Positions 22,156-34,199 of a stretch of DNA of 64,000 nt are shown piece by piece. The DNA comes from Antitrichia curtipendula (Eukaryota > Streptophyta > Bryopsida > Hypnales > Leucodontaceae), in the NCBI GenBank assembly GCA_951230915.1, contig OX579634.1:51721570-51785569 (forward strand). Direction: 5' to 3'. The notes below the pieces were generated by a model. It was not told the origin of the DNA. It worked only from the letters and a program-made list of their open reading frames with translations, and did no database searches. Positions within the stretch are counted from its first letter, which is position 1. The number at the start of each line of letters is the position of its first letter. The position numbers were made by a program, and so were the translations under genes.

Positions 22156-25100
22156 CTAGTACATATTCAAATCATTTTGCAAACATTCGTCGTCTAGGTT
22201 CTCCATCTGCATTGCCATGTATTCGAGAAGATGTGCTTTAGCCTCTGCTGGAATTATCACTGTCTCCTCTGTATGCATGCCATGCACTGTAATCTTGGAA
22301 CCTATAACATGACCACTCCTCCCTCGACGAGGAACATCCGTCCATGAATATATAGCGGCTTCCTTCTCGGCCCAGCCCAACATCTCACCAGACGGTTCCC
22401 ACGTTGACTCCATACAATTCGTGTACCTCACTCGGTTACTACCTGCTTCATCATGCGCTCCAGGTCTCATAGTAGGCCAATACCACAAGACCTTCATCTT
22501 CGAGGCCCACGTCCCCTGACCGAATTCGAGCACCTTCCCTAAAAAAAAAGGTACTCCTCCTCTTACTTCCGCTAGTTCTACGGTAAGGGCTACGTACTGC
22601 CCTATAACAACATCATTCTCTGGATTGAATGGAAGAAACGGGTCTTCCTCTGCATCTTGTCGTACCTATGGTACAACTGCATTCCTTCTGCCTCGAATCC
22701 TTCCCCCAGTCACTCTTCGTGATGTTGCTTGTACAGGTCTATCTCTACGGGGTCCAAAATACCCCCTCCTCTCAGGATTTGGCATTGTCACCATAATCCT
22801 GTCAACGGCTAGACTATCCGTCGTATTTCCATCCTCATCAGCAACTGCACTTGGAATTGTACCTCCTTCCACGTCAGGAACATTTCCATCATCCATGTTC
22901 TGGTTCAAAACATCGCTGGGCCAAAATGGTAAATCACGAACGCCTTCCCTATTTTGTTGTGGAAATTCCTCCAAATACTCCTTGAATTGCTCTATTTCGT
23001 CCACCACTTCCATGTTCCTGATCGGGTTGAAGCCTCTGTCTATCATCTTGTTCTTGTATGCAATGAACTCGTCCAATGCTTTCAATTTCCTCTGATCAGC
23101 TGCAAACACTTCCGCAAGGTCCGGTTTCTCTGCTATGCTAGGTAGTGAGTTCAGACACAAATGTCCTCTCGCTGGGCCCCACTCATCTGTGCAAAATGCT
23201 TGTGTTGCACATGGATCAACCCATTCTCCACGTAAAACCTCATATGGTGTGGAAATGTGATGCCCGTCAGTGATTCCCCTCCTCGTAGTAAATGAGGTGT
23301 GATAAATGCCTTCCAGTCGCGAACGTGCTCAAGCTTGCGAGCACTTACAAAAGCCTTTATGTACGATGTTCCTTTTTCCACCAGCTGCAACATCTCTGTC
23401 AAAGTATCTACGTCTTTCCTCTTCAGTACGTTCGAAATCACACTGAATCTCTGATCGATGTCCTCATGTGTATGGCCCACTATCAAAAAACAAAGATGCA
23501 CTTCCTTGAAGAAACCAAGCCCAACTAGTGCAGCACACATGCCAAACATGTAAGCGTTCTTGTTCTCCCTCGTAGTGTTGTCTGCTTGAATCCTCAGCGT
23601 CGGTGGCAGTGACCCTTTCCTTTGCTTCACGTCGCATATGACGTTCATCACCGACGTCACGACTTGATTGCTATCATGCTTGTGGTGAGCGTCTATCCAC
23701 ACGTCCGCATACAAACCGATACCATGTACAAGTACACCACACAAATGAGTCTTCACAAATCGAGATTCGATGTTCTTTACGGTCTGCCTCATCTTTGGTA
23801 TCATGGTCGTATTCTGATCCATACCGTCAACAATCAAACACATAAAGAAGTCTGGAGTGATCATTGCGGACCTCTTGAACAACCAATAATCTCGCCTCTC
23901 TTCCATTTGAAATCGAATGTGCAGCACATACAGCTCTTTTATCTTCACCTTTGTGACTGCATTTGTTGTAGATTCCATCCCACACTTATACTCCCAACAA
24001 TGATAACACTTCAAAAACCGGGAGAAAGGTGGAATTTGCACATGCGGAAATTCCTTCCGCCAAAGCCGATGAAACGAAGACATTGACAACTCCGATCCAT
24101 CCACTAGTTTCTTCACTTCTTTGTTCACATACTGAAAAACATCCAACTTGCTGGTATTCATTGGCAACAGAATCAACGGAAGAACCGCACTGTCCATTTT
24201 CCTACGAATCGATCGATGGGGCTGTTGACAACCGGCTTCGTTGAAAAAAACGTTGAGGCTTTCCCTAGCTGCAGACATTTTTGCACTTTCCTTGTGCTGA
24301 CACCTGTTTCCATGAACGGCTGCTACTCTGCCATATACATCATGTGCTGTCTTCAATTGCTTTAAACGCCTTTGAGAGTAACCCAACGCTGCAGCGTAGC
24401 ATGCATTACACACGATCCTGCCATCTAGTTTCGTCACATACTTGTCTCTGGTCGGACCCTCCATGCGAGTGTAAAAGGCATTCAGCATTTGCATTTTCCA
24501 AGTAGCACGTGCTTCGTACTTCTGTCCCCAAGCCATATACCGTTGGTCCAATACATATTTTGCATCTACTTCACGCAGACAATTGCGTTTACATGCTCCC
24601 CTTTCTTTCGCACACATAACACTGTCCAGAGTAACTTTTTGACTAGCTGACTCTCCCCTCTCCCAGGGACTTCTCACCCTTGCCCTCCGATTTGCCATTG
24701 AATACCTCCTCCTCGGTGTAAGCTCAGGTAGTCCTTCTACTCTTGTTAAATTCGCAGTGCTACCTTCAGAGCCTTGCGTCATAGGAGAACTTCTTCCTTG
24801 TGTGCTTCTAACACCTTGACTTGGTGGCGTGCATTCGGAAGTGCTTGGGTTCTCTTCTACGTCATGAAAATCAAACTGTGGTGTTGCAACAGGAGGAAAA
24901 GAGAAATTTTGTCCCTCCCTCACAGTTGTTGCCGTTGTTCTCCCCTCGTAGGGACATGAAGAACGAACTGAAGCACGACGCCATCGTATAATTTTATCGA
25001 CACAATCTCCCATTGTCTTCCCTACCAACTCACCAACCCATTCTGTTTCATGTACTGCATGTGTGACACGAACCGCAATCTCAAAATGATGTAATTTCTC

Positions 25101-25358
25101 TTGGTGAAGTTCATCACCGCATGCAAAATTTTTATCCACCACACCCAAACCCACAACTCGACCTTCGTCTCCCAGAAGTTGAACCATGCCATTGGTAGTT
25201 TGGAATTCTCCATCTTCAGGTGGACGATCTTCTTCTTTGAATAGTCTTCCTCGTACCACACGCGCCAATCTTTCCCCTATGCTCCTTCGCTCTGTAGCAA
25301 CCAATGTTGTCGCTACCGCATTGAATACCACTGGGCTTCCAAATGCTTTTGCTGCCAT
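22156..25358 (-). pseudogene. DUF7869-type transposase-like protein, frameshifted
   Basis: The ATG at 25,358 opens a 735-codon frame. It has a basic, disordered N-terminus, then a zinc-binding-like Cys cluster (C249, C256, C260, C317, C320, with C451, C454 and C459 further on). The RNase-H/DDE-like core has VDGMDQ (D511), QADNTTRENKN (D593) and GHTHEDIDQ (residues 628-636). I recognise this motif set from memory as the DUF7869 family. A frameshift near 23,150-23,170 moves into a second frame (from about 23,157) that runs to a TAG at 22,667. That frame then continues to 22,156 through an acidic linker and a Trp-rich segment (FFLGKVLEFG, KVLWYWP) resembling an SH3/BAH-like tail. Unbroken, it would be about 1,060 residues. 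The TAG could be a mutated CAG. It is the best candidate for the element's transposase. Catalysis is inferred, not shown. Confidence 0.65.
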
Positions 25359-27934
25359 TTTCCACCTTCACGAGTGATATGTAATAGTCATGTATTTGGT
25401 GCATAGCTTTTGTAATTCAATATCTTCGCAAACCAAGATCCTCTCTGTAATTTCATTCACACAGTACACAATTAAAAAGTGGTCCTCCATACTTTTCAAA
25501 GAACATTACCCCCCCCCCCAACCATGGCTACTTTTCAAGCCCTTACGCAGAATACTATAAAAACAAATCCAATGTTCATGTTCATTTTTCCCTTCACTTA
25601 CTTGTCCACCATATTGAAGCATTCTTTGCATCTTTTTTATGGAACTTCTACATAATGAATTTATGTCAAACTCACTATTCTAAATGTCCATTTCGTTCAA
25701 TTGCATAACAAATACACTCTACATTTAGAGGGTTACATTATCTTTTTTACTCTATCAATTATTAATGATGTTTTATAAGTGCACACTTTTTATACTAATG
25801 TTATTTTAATTTTAACTACAAACATCGTACATAATCATTGGAATCCTTGTACATTGGCCACTACATTGTAAACATGCAAACAACAACATCCAGTTACAAC
25901 TTCTGATTCATGCGTGCTAACATTGATAGCATTAATAACATTCGTCATGCTCTCTTTTTTTCTAAAGGTTTTCATGTGAGAGTTCAAACCCCATAGTCTA
26001 CATATCTAAATTGTTAATTTCTAAATGCCATATGCCTCTCATAAGAATAACTGGAATGTACACATAATTCAAAGAAACGCGATATAAGGGAGCTAAGTTC
26101 TAGCAATTTCCTGTGATACTTTTGTAATACATACTCTTCTTTCATATGTTCCTAGACAACCACCATGGATGTCTTCTGTATTCTCTATATCCTCTACCTA
26201 CATGTGAATACAAACATTTCGGTCCTACAAATCAACAAGGATTTATACTCTTCAAGTGCTAAACTATAATCTTTGTTCTTCTTTATGATTTCTTTCAATA
26301 TATTGAATGACTCAACAACTCCTGCATATGAATTATTTTTTCTTTTTCATTGACGTCCACAACATTTCATGCTCCTCTCCAAAAGTTTCTAAGAACTATT
26401 GCAATTCCCATTATAAACATTTCATGGACACTTTTGTCTTGAATTGCAAAAGAAGAAGACCATAAAGCAAAAAACTGTGGCTTTTGCAAATGTAATTTTC
26501 CATAAAATCAGTTAGTTCCACTGCACTTCGAGAAATAAAAGACTTCCACGAGTAATCAATTAGTTCCATAGACAAAAGACCTTCTTCCATTTTACTAACA
26601 ACACTAATAAATATTTGAAAGACAAATACAAATCAAGCAATGACTTTTCTCTCATATCCCTCCGTTCAGTGTCGCACTAATGTTTTCTTCAACAAAATCA
26701 CTAAACATATTACAAACCACAATCTTGCCACAACACAACACACGATATTTGTAGTGTACATGTTCAACTCAATTTTTCCCACACATTACATGATAAGAAT
26801 TTCTAAATCCTAAACTCTTGCTCAATATTATTTGCATTCAAAAAGTAGCGGACCTGCAAAAATATGATATTTACATTCCTAATCAACATGTACCTTTAGC
26901 ACAATTCCTTATTTTGTTAATGTGCTAAATATATATGTTGTACTCTTTAATTTTGAAACATTCTTTTTTAAGTTGAAATTTTTTTGCTTCATCAACTACA
27001 ACAATTAGAAACCGTTGAACCACCTTCGACAAAATAGTGAAACATGAACTTGCACTTTCCATTGTACATGTCTTATTTAATTTCCACAACAATGTTAATT
27101 AAATTTACTTCTTCAATGGAAAACGCATAAAATAGCCCCATCAAAGTTTGTTAAAACATGAACAGTCTCTTTGGATTTCATTAGTTACATCTGTGCATGA
27201 ACATTGTAACATTAAAGGCACTTCTCATTTTCTATGCATATAGCTTTTTATATTGTCCTTCCTCTTAATATTGCCAATTTCAAAGTTATTTTCTAGGTAT
27301 AACAGTCGTATCGTGCAATCAAAAATTTGTTTAAAGGATTTAAATTATTTCATAATACATTTAGAAATTGCTACCTATTTACACATACATTAACCTTCGG
27401 TTTCACAATACTTAATAGGAGAATCAAGATGAAAGCTTAACAACTAATTCATAGATTTTATTGTGGTACATCGAACACGTGCACTCTCAATCTTTATAGA
27501 ACGCAAAAACTTGTAGTTTTCAATAACATAATTTTCAAAAGATTACATAACTTTCAGGTGTTAAGAGGAAAAATGTAAAGACTTATTATTCAAGTTTTTA
27601 AATTTAATTTATTTATACTTGTAAATGAAAAACATTTTCTAAAAGTATTTCAATTTTACATTCATGAAAAATTGACATCATGTTCTATTCAAATAACTTC
27701 TCCTTCATGTAAAGGCCCTTCTTCAATTGTAATCCCATAGTGCATGTTTCATCCACATGTACTTACATCAATTTACAAGAACCATTATAACCAATAAGTT
27801 CAAAAACAATACATTCAAATATTTTGTAAAACTCAATTCATGATTTTCTGTTTTGCCAAAAATTAAAATAGTTACCTAAACTAGTGTGTTCTGAAAACAA
27901 CAACCCTATTAAACCAATCATGACACATAAATAG
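25359..27934. other. AT-rich non-coding interior of the 19-kb element
   Basis: 2.6 kb upstream of the leftward transposase-like gene, so its promoter should lie here. No motif is clear. A C9-10 run occurs at 25,510-25,519. I saw no exon-like sequence on either strand. Confidence 0.5.
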
Positions 27935-28460
27935 ATTTGTCTCAATTCGAAGTAACTTTTCTGAACTTTTCAGAGGTTCTGCAGCTTTGCAAGATATTTT
28001 TGAATATATTATTTTTTTTTTCAATCTAATGCCGGATGAAAACATTATGGCACAATGAGCAAGAAATGGAGATTGGCGGTCAACCCAAAAAAAATTACAA
28101 AAAGTGAAAATATTTTTTTTTGTATTTTTTTCCTAAAATATTACGTTTTTACCTATACGTGAAGGTTTGATTCATTCTATTTGGACTAAGGATGAGAAAG
28201 TTATGGAAAAACTTTGTTTTTTGGGCAACTTAAGCATCTTCTTTGAAGAAAACTATTTGTTCAACTTTGAATGCTAATATCTTCCAATCCGTACGGCCAA
28301 ATTTGATGAAATTTTTACTACATGATCTCATACAAGTGAAGTAAAAGACCCTACGGTTACATTCCCAGAAAACCAAAAAAATTGTTTTTCTTAATTGAAT
28401 GCAGCAGAAGTGGTACTTTTAAGTGTTTTTTGGCAGAAAACACCCTCGGGGCTTTAGGGG
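27935..28460 (+). mobile_element. TTAA-flanked element (family A), copy 4, 5' truncated
   Basis: The right end reads CTCGGGGCTTTAGGGG followed by TTAA (28,461-28,464). The interior matches the 33.6-kb copy (GCAGCTTTGCAAGA block, GGCACAATGAGCAAGAAATG block). The left end is missing. Confidence 0.65.
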
Positions 28461-28668
28461 TTAAAATCAACGCTATAGTGCTATGACTGAATTAGATAAA
28501 AAGGGGTCCCAGCCAGTCATTGGCTTCGCTTTATCCGATCTTCCAAGTGCGCGATTTAAAGAAGACGTACGGTCACAAATAGGGACCTACTATACAGTCA
28601 TGTCCTCTGAAAATTCATAACTAATTTAATGTTACTCAAAAAAATATGAAACCACTTCTGTTAAATTT

Positions 28669-28896
28669 CTAGTCTATTTTTCTATCTCTTAGAAATGAAT
28701 TAAAAATACTACCGATCAGAGGTTGTTGAATTAAGAATACTAAAGACTGCAAGGCCCCAAGCACAACACCAAATACAAGGCCACTAAAATGTAAAGCATC
28801 TACCTTCTCTACGAACGTGAACGATAAAAACTCTTGCTTGTGAGCAACGACAACGCCACTGGTATTTGAATCCTCAATGTACTGTGGATCGTTCAT
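28669..28896 (-). CDS. Short open frame of unknown function inside the 19-kb element
   Basis: 75 codons from an ATG that lies next to the left TTAA of a nested element (28,901-29,626). An in-frame stop directly precedes the ATG in the reconstructed empty site, so the ATG could be a genuine start. The C-terminal half is hydrophobic (LVFGVVLGALQSLVFLIQQ), possibly one membrane segment, or an intron read through after an exon ending near GALQ. I do not recognise it. It could be cargo, a fragment, or chance. Confidence 0.25.
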   Translation of the reverse strand: MNDPQYIEDSNTSGVVVAHKQEFLSFTFVEKVDALHFSGLVFGVVLGALQSLVFLIQQPLIGSIFNSFLRDRKID

Positions 28897-28900
28897 TTAA

Positions 28901-29626
28901 CCCAGTAACGCCGCCGGCGCCATTCAGTGGCATTCGCATGAATAGAAATTGAGCTGGAGAGCTCCAGAATGGATTTTTTCATCCGCTTTTAGTTTGTGCA
29001 CCTTGTATTTTGGGTTGGAAATAATATCCACTTTACTTTGCAATCATGACAGTGTTTGTCTTCAGGTGAATGAGAAAGAAGGAAAAAAAACGGATGGCAA
29101 AATTTGCCATTTTAATGTATTTTGTCCCTTTCTCTAAATCCAAATTTTCTCCTTGAAAATGATGATTTTTGAATTTGAGCCGAACTGAAGAAATGAAGTG
29201 CACCTACTCTAGTATCTACTCCAGTTGGAATTTTAGAAGAATTCGCAATATTGAATATTTTATTGGGATTTGAACTTTGAAAGTAATTTTGATGTTCTCT
29301 ATATTCTAATTATAGATGTACACTATACTTGAGTTTACACCATGATGTTTGTCACTAAAATGTACACCCATGGTGAAATTTTCAGATTTTTTGAAATAAA
29401 TTTCAATTTGATATGATTTTCTATTCACTTTTTCTTCAAAAATTCTTATAAAAATCAAATTTCGTTAAAAAAATCTAAATTTTTTTGTAAGATTAAGAAG
29501 ACATGTGCCTTCATCTCTGAAAAATAAATGTAAAAATTTCAAACATTTCCAAGTCGAAAATGGTCACAAACTAAGTGCCAGGCAAGGAAGTTGTGGACCC
29601 ATGGTCATAGGCACGGCGTTACTGGG
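28901..29626. mobile_element. TTAA-flanked non-autonomous element (family C), 726 bp
   Basis: The ends are inverted copies: CCCAGTAACGCCG on the left and CGGCGTTACTGGG on the right, 13 bp perfect. TTAA flanks both sides (28,897-28,900 and 29,627-29,630). The interior is AT-rich and non-coding, different from family A but with the same TTAA plus CCC...GGG architecture. It is nested in the 19-kb element. Confidence 0.85.
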
Positions 29627-29751
29627 TTAAATCCGGAGTGATCATCGGATCCTTACTCTGTGTCACAAGAAGTTAAACGCAAATGCGATGATAAGTACTG
29701 CAAATTCGATCATCATCATTTGCATTCAATGATTAGTTCTGAGAATTCGCT

Positions 29752-30023
29752 GCGTACATCATTGACCACAAGAAGATTTCGTGGCATTAGCCCCTGGGGC
29801 TAAAGTTTTGGAGGGGTCTAAACTGCACCACTTTAGACCCCAAGGCTTAAGCCCGCATGAACTTTAGCCGGGCCAAGGTGGGACATTTTGGGGTCTAAAG
29901 TAGTGTGAAAAAAAAAATCCGAGATTTTTCAAACACTTTGTACAAGGGGGCTAAAGTGGGGGCTATTCCTCAAAGGATTAGCCCCGGTTAACGTCACTAA
30001 ATCTTCCTGTGGACGTTGTACGC
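29752..30023. repeat. Imperfect inverted repeat with GGGGCTAAAG motifs
   Basis: Outer arms include CCACAAGAAGATTTCGTG (left) and its near-complement CACTAAATCTTCCTGTGG (right). Inner arms carry TTAGCCCC and GGGGCTAA. Several GGGGCTAAAG or CTTTAGACCCC units lie inside. This is a MITE-like foldback. I found no convincing target duplication. Confidence 0.6.
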
Positions 30024-30162
30024 GTGATTGGAATGCGATGTTAAGATCGATTAAGGAAAAGCGAATTCAGCTAGTACGATCTCTGTACCCAGACTCCGAA
30101 ATCTATATTTCCGAAAGTCGGTTCACTGCTGTCGATGCTCAAACTGGCGCTCCGCTCTGCCA
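30000..30162 (+). other. Exon-like open segment ending at a splice-donor-like site
   Basis: The frame beginning near 30,000 reads TRDWNAMLRSIKEKRIQLV, then SLYPDSEIYISESRF, and ends at CAG|GTTTGG. Codon usage looks coding and base composition is higher in GC than its surroundings. I do not recognise the product. It overlaps the right arm of the inverted repeat at 29,752-30,023, which lowers confidence. Confidence 0.3.
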
Positions 30163-30506
30163 GGTTTGGCTATTTCTGCCTTTGTAACCCCCGCTGAATT
30201 ATTTTCTGTGATTGGGTCTTCTATTCGTAGTATTGTTCTCTTCGAACACATTTTCGAAAACTTGATGTACTAGAGGAGTCTCAGTTCTAAAGAATGGCAT
30301 ATTGTGTGCAGTTGTTAAAATTCTCGATGCACTGCCGAGAACTCGAGCATCTGTCTGTTTCCTCGACGACGTCATGAAGCTTGTATTTCTCGAACTCGGA
30401 CAGCAGTGACTTTCGACAGACTCCCTGGCTAGTCTCCTCGGTGATGTTTATGTTTCTCTAAACATTGAGTTAGGCCATTTCCGCTTAGATTCGATCACTG
30501 TTCATT

Positions 30507-30650
30507 GCGTGAACAGTGTTCTACGTAAGACCCCCTCCACGCGCGGGGGGTCTTGTTGCAAGCACTGTTCACCTCTTATCCGAAGTGAACAGTGTTTGCC
30601 GCAAGACCCCTCGCGCGTGGAGGGGGTCTCATGGAGAACACTGTTCACGC
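30507..30650. repeat. GC-rich nested palindrome, 144 bp
   Basis: Outer arms GCGTGAACAGTGTTCT / AGAACACTGTTCACGC are exact complements. Immediately inside, GACCCCCTCCACGCGCG pairs with CGCGTGGAGGGGGTC. A second inverted pair (GCACTGTTCAC / GTGAACAGTGTTTGC) sits at the centre around 30,570-30,600. The whole would fold into a long hairpin or cruciform. It is either a MITE or a structured regulatory or replication site of the 19-kb element. Confidence 0.85.
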
Positions 30651-32004
30651 GGCTATGTGTTCCGTCGAGACGATGCCACTTCACTCATTTGTACAACTAA
30701 CTGTCTCCGCCATTTCATGACTGTTCCAGGTAAAAGGCTAAGATCGGGACTCACCAGGTTTCGGTGGACCACGCACTGCAACGGATGGATCTTCGAACAC
30801 CGCTCCCCCCTACGCCACGGCCACCGTCTTCTCGAATCGCAGGTATGTGCCGTTCTCCAGTCGCTCCTCGCTACCTGCGTTTCCAGCTTTGTTCATGAAG
30901 TGCGAGTTGAGAAACACAAGTGCGCCAAGAATTTCGAATGCTAAGGTTTTCGATGCTTCTGGTTCTACTAGCTAGTTCGACCTTGTCGGCAACTAATTCC
31001 TCGGATTCTGCAGGTCAGAATTTTCAGTACACTAATTCCAGTGGTTGATATTCGCTAACAAAGCAAGTGATCTCTGTGACTTTCAACTTTTCAAGTACAC
31101 TAAGATTATGAAAACTGTGAATGCTGTAGACGTAAGGCTGGCGATCGATCGGCTGAAGGCAAACAGCGGGCATCTGAAACAGTGACAACCTCGTGAAATT
31201 TTTTCGATTTCAAAGACAGACAAGAAGAACATTAATGTTTAGAAAAACACACTCAAGTTTCCATTCGCAGGAAGCACGCTCATTCGCCGACCAGAAGAAT
31301 CGACGATCAGGTGAAGCGCCAGGGGAAGCGCCAACCAGGTTGGTCGTTGAGCGGTGTCTGTTAGTTTTCTACGATAGTGTTTTCAACAAGTCCGTTCATG
31401 GCGGACCCAATTGTCTGTCCAGATTCCAGCAAGATTCCGGCCCGGGAATAATTGGCAGAGCAGGAGCGTCCCCTCATTACAGTTAATGCACTTTCCAAGT
31501 TCATTCCACTCCCTGATTCTGCGTCTGCCAACTTGGATACCGGTAGACTCTCTCTCTCTATTGAATTGCCTATTGAATATTATTGAGTTGCAGAGCCTAT
31601 TGATTATTGAAGATTATTGGTAGTGTCTCTCTCTCTTCCCCAACCGGACAACAGTTCGACAATGATTTCCGGTCCTGATAGGAAGTGACAAAATCTGGAT
31701 TGGCAACTCTAAGATTGATGAAATTATTGTCCCGAATTGCAATTTGCATCACACATCTTTACAATGAAGGAATTCACACGAATAAATCCAAGGTTGAATT
31801 TAGCTTCTTGTGACCTTCAATCATTCCTCTCACGCGACAATCGTCCGTGCAGCTGTTTCGGGAACTTTTGAATCTGTTGTGGACAAGTCATTGAACTGAA
31901 GCCCGGCGAATGAAGACTGGAGCTGCCCGTTGGCATCTGCTCATGAATACCGCTGTTTCTGAACTGACAAGGAGGCAGAGGAATTGGGCGATGTTGGATC
32001 GCAG
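30651..32004. other. Mid-element region of raised GC, no convincing gene
   Basis: GC is clearly higher than in the flanks. Open segments exist in two overlapping frames between 30,720 and 30,980 and neither is convincing. A splice-donor-like AAG|GTAAGT at about 32,007-32,012 could end a 5' untranslated exon of the rightward gene pair, whose first coding exon has an acceptor at 35,855. This is inference only. Confidence 0.3.
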
Positions 32005-32270
32005 TAAGGTAAGTGGCTCTTAAAACGACCCTTTAAGGGCTGTTGGGTATTTTACATGTGTTTTAGATGCTCAATATTTTTTTCCCTTATGTTTTACTCG
32101 AAGGGAAATTTCATGCAAAATCTAACACAAGTGGTTTCATAATTTTTAGAGTATTTATGAATTACTTACGAATTTCCAAAGAATTATGCAATAGGCAACT
32201 ATTTGTGATCTTAGGTTCTTAACTCCAAAAGGTCCCTAGAACCCAAACATAGTGCTCCTTCGTCAAACTT
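32005..32270 (+). repeat. MITE-related sequence (family D)
   Basis: GGCTCTTAAAACGACC near 32,017 and the AACCCAAACATAGTG block near 32,238 correspond to GCTCTTAAAGCGACC and GTTCAAACATAGTGG of the MITE at 54,424-54,720. The right end is not recognisable. Confidence 0.4.
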
Positions 32271-32765
32271 AATTGTAATTTTTAAACTATCCATTTTTAC
32301 TTTGATCTAAATTTAGGAAGTGAAGCCCACAACTAAAATTATGTCTTTACTCCATTTCAAAAATTTGAAGAAATCCAAACATTCAATGAGTTGTTGCAAT
32401 TGGAAGCTCCATGCATTAATCCTTGAAAGATGAAATGGTGACCATGTAAATCATTCCTTTATATATTGTGGCTTTAAAAAATGCAAAAGCACTTAATGGA
32501 ATTCAAACTACTGTAGAACACCTCCCTTTTTCATATAGAAATTTAAGTGATGAATAGTTGTACTTCTATCCTATACAGAAGGGTTCCTCATTCATAGCCT
32601 AAAAAATGGTTGTAGTGTTGCTTATGAGTTAAAATCCAAATAACACAATTATATTGTCTGCATTTCATTTATATTTCTTTCTTTACAAATAAACTTCAAT
32701 TTTAAAAAATCAAAAATATTATTTTTTATTTTAACCTTCATTTATGGTCAAATTTCCAAATTATT

Positions 32766-32808
<43 letters not shown>

Positions 32809-33608
32809 AGTTATATAATTTGATGGACATTTTACACTTTAAAAATCACAAATACTTTTATATTTTTCAAATCAAAAAAAAAAAATTCAACTTCTGTAGA
32901 AAAAATGTTTATTCATATATGAAAGTTATCAAAATTTTATCGATTAATGTAAAATGATGCTAAGTTTATTTTGATAGAGGTCAGTTGACCAGAATGTTGA
33001 GAATGTTGAGCAAAGGACATAAATTGGGATTAAAACTACAAAACAATTGCTGGAAAAGCTTCCGATACTTTTCTTCAAGGCAACTTTTATTTTGGGGATA
33101 AATTTCAAGTTAATTGGATTGACATTTATCAATCAATTGTTACTTATTAGCCTTACAATAGTCATATATTATAGTTTATTACAAAATATTAGAATTTTTG
33201 TACACGAATCCCTGAAGGCCCAAGGTCTTTATTCCATCAAAAAACACTCAAATTGATGACAGTCCATTTAATGTCCGTTTTAGAACTAGCAGTTAATTTT
33301 TATTTTGGAACCACGTATATAACTATTTCAAGAAGCGGATCGCTTTATGAACCACTTACAATAGAAGATTAGAAGACGGGATTGTGAAATGCGTAAGTTC
33401 ATGAATTCAAGTTGTCAAGTGCACCCCATTTAAATTGAGTGAGAAATAAAAAGAGTGAAAGGGACTTCTCAAGCTAGGGGGAATTGATCCCAGTACTCTC
33501 TTATTTTTTACCCTGGCAAAACACATTGAAATTTCTTTGTACACTACATTTGATGAAATTTTCAATTTCAAAATTCATATTTGCAATCAGAGGCTCCGAA
33601 TTAGTGAA
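32271..33608. other. AT-rich non-coding interior
   Basis: No gene was seen. A fragment near 33,211-33,252 (CTGAAGGCCCAAGG, then AAAAAACACTCAAA) resembles the end of the family A element at 45.9 kb. Confidence 0.45.
32769..32804. repeat. (TA)n microsatellite
   Basis: About 35 bp of alternating TA. Confidence 0.95.
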
Positions 33609-34199
33609 CCCCTTAAACCCCGGTTATCCCTTCAGGGGACAACTTGGGTCCGGTTAGGTTTCTAACTTCCTATTGTCTCAATTTGAAGTGAATATTTTTT
33701 AAATTTATAGAAGTTGGGGAGCTTTGCAAGAGATTTTTGGATATATAATTTTTGTTTCCATCGGATGGTGGATGAAAAAGTTATTGCACAATGAGCAAGA
33801 AATGAAGATTGACGAGCAGTCAAAAATAAATAAATAAATAAATAATTATTTTATCAAATTTTGAATGCTAATTAATTATATTTTTACCTACACGTGGAAC
33901 TTTGATTAATTTTATTTGGATTTGGATTACAAAACAAAATTATGGACAATCTTAGTGTTTCGAGCAATTGAAGCATTTTTTGGGGGAAAAACCTGTTGTT
34001 GAACTTTGAATGCTAATTTCTTCCAATCCGTTCGGTGATTTTTTATTAATTTTTTCTATTACATAATCTCTGACAATTAAAGTACAAGATAATACGGTTG
34101 AAAATCCAAGAAACAAAAGAATTGGTTTTCTTAAGTGAATATAACAAAAGTGGTAGTTCTGAGTGGTTTTGGCAGAAAACACCCTCGGGGTTTTAGGGG
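33609..34199 (+). mobile_element. Non-autonomous element (family A), copy 5
   Basis: 591 bp from CCCCTTAAACCCCGG to CCTCGGGGTTTTAGGGG. Flanks are TGAA and TTCA, diverged from TTAA. The interior is collinear with the 28-kb copy. It is nested inside the 19-kb element. Confidence 0.7.

Noticed and set aside
21848..25358. Independent small element containing only the DUF7869-type gene
   Set aside because: No second copy of the 28-bp end was seen on the gene's upstream side (25.4-35.8 kb). The matching inverted end with ATCA is at 40,849.
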